Shown here: positions 60,256 to 64,000 of the stretch, piece after piece
Position numbering within the stretch: the first letter of the stretch is position 1
How the letters are laid out: each line of letters opens with the position of its first letter
From: Echinostoma caproni
Taxonomy: Eukaryota; Platyhelminthes; Trematoda; Plagiorchiida; Echinostomatidae
Assembly: GCA_900618425.1 (NCBI GenBank)
Contig: UZAN01040021.1
Coordinates: 13,432 to 77,431 of the forward strand
DNA: 64,000 nt
Reading direction: 5' to 3'
Made by a program: the position numbers and the translations under genes
The notes under the pieces: generated by a model
Told to the model about the DNA's origin: nothing
Database searches by the model: none
Seen by the model: the letters and a program-made list of their open reading frames with translations, nothing else

Positions 60256-63200
60256 TCGCAGATCAAAGCTGCTAGTCGCTCATTTCCGGTCTCAGGCTAA
60301 ATTGACTGGAATACCACCGAGTCCCTAATTTTCGAGGCGGATTTATTTCTTTTTTTGATCACCACATACATGTAAGCATCTCGACATGCACGGGGTATTT
60401 ACTTCCAGCATGGTGCGAGTATTTGATAAGCATAACGTAAAATTGCCCTTTCCAAATCCGTATCTGTCAACGAAATATCACGGGCAACCATTCTTGGAGT
60501 TCATGCATAGACCGAGTTCAAGACATAACGTCCTGTAGTGCGTGTTATAGGAATTGGAACAATGTTTTGCGAAAAGGTAGTCTTTGAGGGTCCTTAAAAA
60601 GGAATTAAATTTATTTTCGTCTTCTATCGAGTGACTTTCTGATTGAACACATATATATTTCATTTAGGAGAAACTAATCAGACTAATCTACTTATTCTAT
60701 TATGCAATTCACATAATTTTTGGTCTCGATAACCGTCTAAACACTACATCCTTATTGCACTTACCTTGAAAATGCAGCTTCAGAACACATCTTTTAGGTC
60801 TCTGCACACCGGTTTGTTTTCAATCCACTAATGCGTTTCGTTACTATGACGATCGTGAGCAAACAGATAAAATAAATTTGTACGGGGAGGAATTCAATCA
60901 TCTGGATCGGTTATCTATTAATAATCACCCGGAAAACCCGTTTTCAATACAATTGTCCCTGTTTGCCTGTTATTAGACGGCATCGTTTGACTAGCCGCAC
61001 TCCGTGGGACACACGCACACAGTCACTAACTTGCCCGTGAATAGAAGCACTTTTTGTAGCATCCGGTTCGGGAGACACAATAAGGGGTATTCGATAAAAA
61101 GGTTTATGCGGTTTATACTGAAAATGTTTACAAGCCGAAAACCCGTTAAAATGAAAAGGCTCAACGCATCCCTTCAAACCGGCTCTTCCTGCAGCACCAA
61201 ACCGTATGACGTGACGCGTTATTGATTGTGAAATAAATGGAATCTAAATGCATATGTACCCATTAGATACGAGTCTCTGGTTAGCTCTGATGGAGTCATT
61301 TACGTAATTTAAGCCCTGATCGTGATTACTGTATTAACTTTTGATTTCTATCTGAAGGATTACTATTTCACGTGAGCATTTTCAACACAGCCGATGTGTG
61401 AATTAATGCTAGCCTCATGATAAAGACACGAAATTGTAGATTGAGTACTCACGCAATTGAATAATTTGATTCCCACAGACGCATTTCTGACTAGCCACAA
61501 TAACTGCGAGACTGGGAGAAAACTTTTATCGACCATTTCAGACACGACTAACTACATAATGCACTCGATATCACATTCCATTTGTTTTGCTGATCCCATT
61601 GTCTTATAAGAAGAAGAAAAACGTACACCCATAGCTGGGATTCATACGTGAACTTATTTACACTTCCCTGATCGGAAAGTAACCCATTATTGAACCTTTT
61701 ACAAATTTGGGAGTATCCGTGATTTCAAACTGATAAAATAGAACATAAGGTGATGTAAGACATGACTTGAGTGACTCACATTGATCTGATGTCACATCAT
61801 ACTGAAATCATACTGAACTCCAATTTTTTCCGTTCGGTTGATCTCGACAAGAACCAACCTAAATTTTCACTTCACCTAGAGAGTAATGCACCATTTATCT
61901 AAGAGGAAAATTTTAGCAGCACGTTTGAGCTGTCGGACAGTATTAATGAATCTATTTCTCATGTGTTGACTAAAAACTTTTAACCATAAATAGGCTGGTA
62001 AAGTAATACCACCCCGCGAAACTACTAATCAGGAGCTCAAGAATATTTTGCAATCCAGCTGATTAGATTATGGAAGATTCCATCAGATGAGCCTATATGT
62101 TTTCTAATCCTAGAACATCTGCATAAATTATTCACTTGTTAAGGTTTGCAGGTGATTTCTAGTTGAACGCATATGACCCGGACTGTCGATTGTTACCTCC
62201 TAATGTGCACGCATTTTTTCACCCACCTCAGTAACTATTCACTAAGTCAAGTTGTCCCAATATCATATCCAGATGTCCTCGCATCATTTCAAGTTGTCAC
62301 GTGGACCTCACCAAGCCTCGATATNTGGTAGAACACCATGCAGCACGGATTTCTCAAACTCCCGTTGAAGTGCGGCGGACCATTGTGGGACGGGCTTCGG
62401 TCACACACGCCTCAATTCCCATGACATACATATAGGTTGTTTATTATGCTAGTACGCGTACGCCTCTCTGTGTTAGTGTATTTCTCCCTCTGCTGATACC
62501 AGTGAAATATGCGCGATCAACGCTTGAGCCAATGCTTCCGCCATTGGAAGATGCTGCAATAGAGTGACGTAAAAGACTATTGATTACCAATTAATGTCCG
62601 TACTCTATTTCCGGGTTGGATCAATTTTACGAAACGCGCTGATTCCAAGTTCTGTATGGACTAATATTAGGTTGCAATCAAGAATCTGTAGTGCAACCGG
62701 GAATCCAAATGGAAATCTGAAGTTAAAAAGCGCTGTGCAGGAAATCGAACGCATCCCATTGGAATTAGTTCGATAGAAACCTAAACCAGTTGAACACTGT
62801 TGTAGAGAAATTCAACTTGAGTTGTTTTCCGGGCAAACTTGAGAAAGGTTGAGTATCGCTTAGTCAATGAAATACATGGTTCACTGTGAACTTTGTTTCT
62901 TTACCGAAAACCACCAAATCACACATACCGAGAGTCAGATAAAACGAAGATCGGTAGGTGTATCATTTGTGTTATAAAATAGTATTCCACTTCTGTTCCC
63001 TTCTCTGCCTTCGGAAATTCTGACCGACGGGTATCTGACATCGGATCAATCATTAGCTGAAATCTGTTAATGGAACTTGGCTTTTATCACCGCCCATGCC
63101 ATCCAATTGGGAAACTATCCACATGCCTTTGAGCTTCGAATTTAATGTGCTGTAAATCCAAGAAAATGAACGATAGTTGGTTGGCTTTGCCGGGCATCGA

Positions 63201-63546
63201 AATTCACTACCCAATGGTGGAGCACTCTAAGAAATATTTCCCAATGAAGCACGGAATGGTGATTTCGTTCAATCCAGACAAGCACAGAAATTCTGTGGGA
63301 GATACTGGTACATGATATTCAAGGCAATCCCGAGATTATATCAAATGTATTTTATAAAGCAAAAACATAATTTCCACTTGCAGAAAGACTGCACAATTCT
63401 TTCAGTTCTTCTAAGCATCGGGTTGTTTTTTCGTAAACTGTTAGCAGTAGACAGAACATGTTTACTGTCGTCACATGTGATTTATCTTCTGTAGTCGGGC
63501 CCATCAACCAACATGACTAAGCAATAAAACAAATCGCACCGTCTAA
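59463..63546. other. No firmly supported gene
   Basis: A minus frame at 60,478-60,663 contains FNSFLRTLKDYLF, faintly like a LINE C-terminus (FK..LKt.LF), but lacks other motifs. Other ORFs (61,004-61,225 plus with 60,944-61,177 minus, and 62,594-62,776) are mirror or unsupported frames. One N is at 62,325. A G7 tract lies at about 59,595. Confidence 0.4.
60225..60255. repeat. (TA)n microsatellite
   Basis: About fifteen TA units are interrupted by one TATG. Confidence 0.9.
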
Positions 63547-63762
63547 AATGTAAGCAGCGCCAAGTTGGTTGAAGTTGTTCCCGACTCCCTCGCTCCCTTC
63601 CTCAGCCATTCGACCCCCACCCCGTTCCTCGGTGAACACCAAATGACCTTACATAATTATCTTCATCAGTCTAGTCGTCTGGATACAAATTTCAACACTA
63701 CAGAGCTTGCAGTCATTGAGCCTCTCGTGATGGGCAAAATGTCAGCCAGCAATCGAGACTAG
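63547..63762 (+). CDS. Candidate exon, unrecognised
   Basis: The plus strand is open from 63,547 to a TAG at 63,760-63,762. It has a possible acceptor TGTAAGCAG at about 63,557. The translation KLVEVVPDSLAPFLSHSTPT followed by PFLGEHQMTLHNYLHQSSRL has protein-like composition with few rare patterns. No ATG is available near the start, so it would have to be an internal or terminal exon. No domain is recognised and chance is not excluded. Confidence 0.3.
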   Translation, partial: NVSSAKLVEVVPDSLAPFLSHSTPTPFLGEHQMTLHNYLHQSSRLDTNFNTTELAVIEPLVMGKMSASNRD

Positions 63763-64000
63763 TCTAACGATAACCCGAACCAGCTCTGATTTGCAATCCC
63801 CTGTGAAACAAAATGGCACATGGTTGTTTGGTTCGGTAAGATAACCCCGGCATTGGTTATCAAAGACTTTTGTCTGGTTTGGTTCCGGAGAGTAGTAATT
63901 TTCAGCTGCACTGCTTACGTGAGGGATTGATTCATGTTCGTGTTTTTTATTAGGCATACACTATTTACGGAAAATATGTTCGAACGCTCTCAAAAGTCAG
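63763..64000. other. No supported gene
   Basis: A short minus-strand ORF (63,742-63,957) overlaps the candidate exon in antisense and has no motif. Confidence 0.4.

Noticed and set aside
1..64000. CRISPR arrays, bacterial operons, rRNA or intact tRNA genes
   Set aside because: No regularly spaced repeats, no bacterial gene packing, and no sequence that forms a complete tRNA or rRNA.

Overview
The window is AT-rich (roughly 60 percent A+T by eye) eukaryotic draft-assembly DNA. It holds one 684-base gap (39,700-40,383), a 19-base gap (57,812-57,830) and five single Ns (249, 22,164, 22,304, 57,618, 62,325). There is no bacterial-style gene packing. No open frame exceeds about 150 codons outside the gap, and nearly all short ORFs look like chance frames. 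What can be identified is mostly decayed retroelement sequence. The mix of CR1-like LINEs, a second LINE with an endonuclease remnant, and a tRNA-derived SINE carrying a hammerhead ribozyme (the Smalpha type of architecture known from schistosomes) points to an invertebrate, most likely a flatworm such as a trematode. The species assignment is inference. The window looks intergenic or intronic.

Layout: 1-150 is the 3' tail of a CR1-like LINE; the same tail recurs in reverse at 57,320-57,470, downstream of that element's reverse transcriptase (57,467-58,790, minus). Structured inverted repeats lie at 2,310-2,338, 4,895-4,972 and 5,870-5,968. A tRNA-like SINE unit bracketed by 58-bp direct repeats lies at 9,473-9,811, followed by a LINE C-terminal tail at 10,060-10,260. 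Further tRNA-like segments occur near 13.1, 14.7, 21.5, 29.3 and 35.8 kb. The clearest SINE, with an almost intact hammerhead core, is at 18,885-19,025; decayed relatives sit at 56,661-56,727 (minus) and 37,806-37,857 (minus). Other LINE pieces are at 42,660-42,990 (minus), 44,700-47,000 (plus, endonuclease to reverse transcriptase) and 51,340-51,720 (plus, weak).

Possible host-gene exons are few and unproven. The best are a minus-strand pair at 59,356-59,462 and 58,958-59,190, a plus-strand exon at 52,615-52,950, a plus-strand set around the large gap (39,577-39,699 and 40,573-41,043) and minus-strand frames at 25,256-25,493 and 25,713-25,891. None is recognised with confidence. The elements do not form a pathway. 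The LINEs are the plausible source of the enzymes that mobilised the SINEs, and the hammerhead would act in cis on SINE transcripts.
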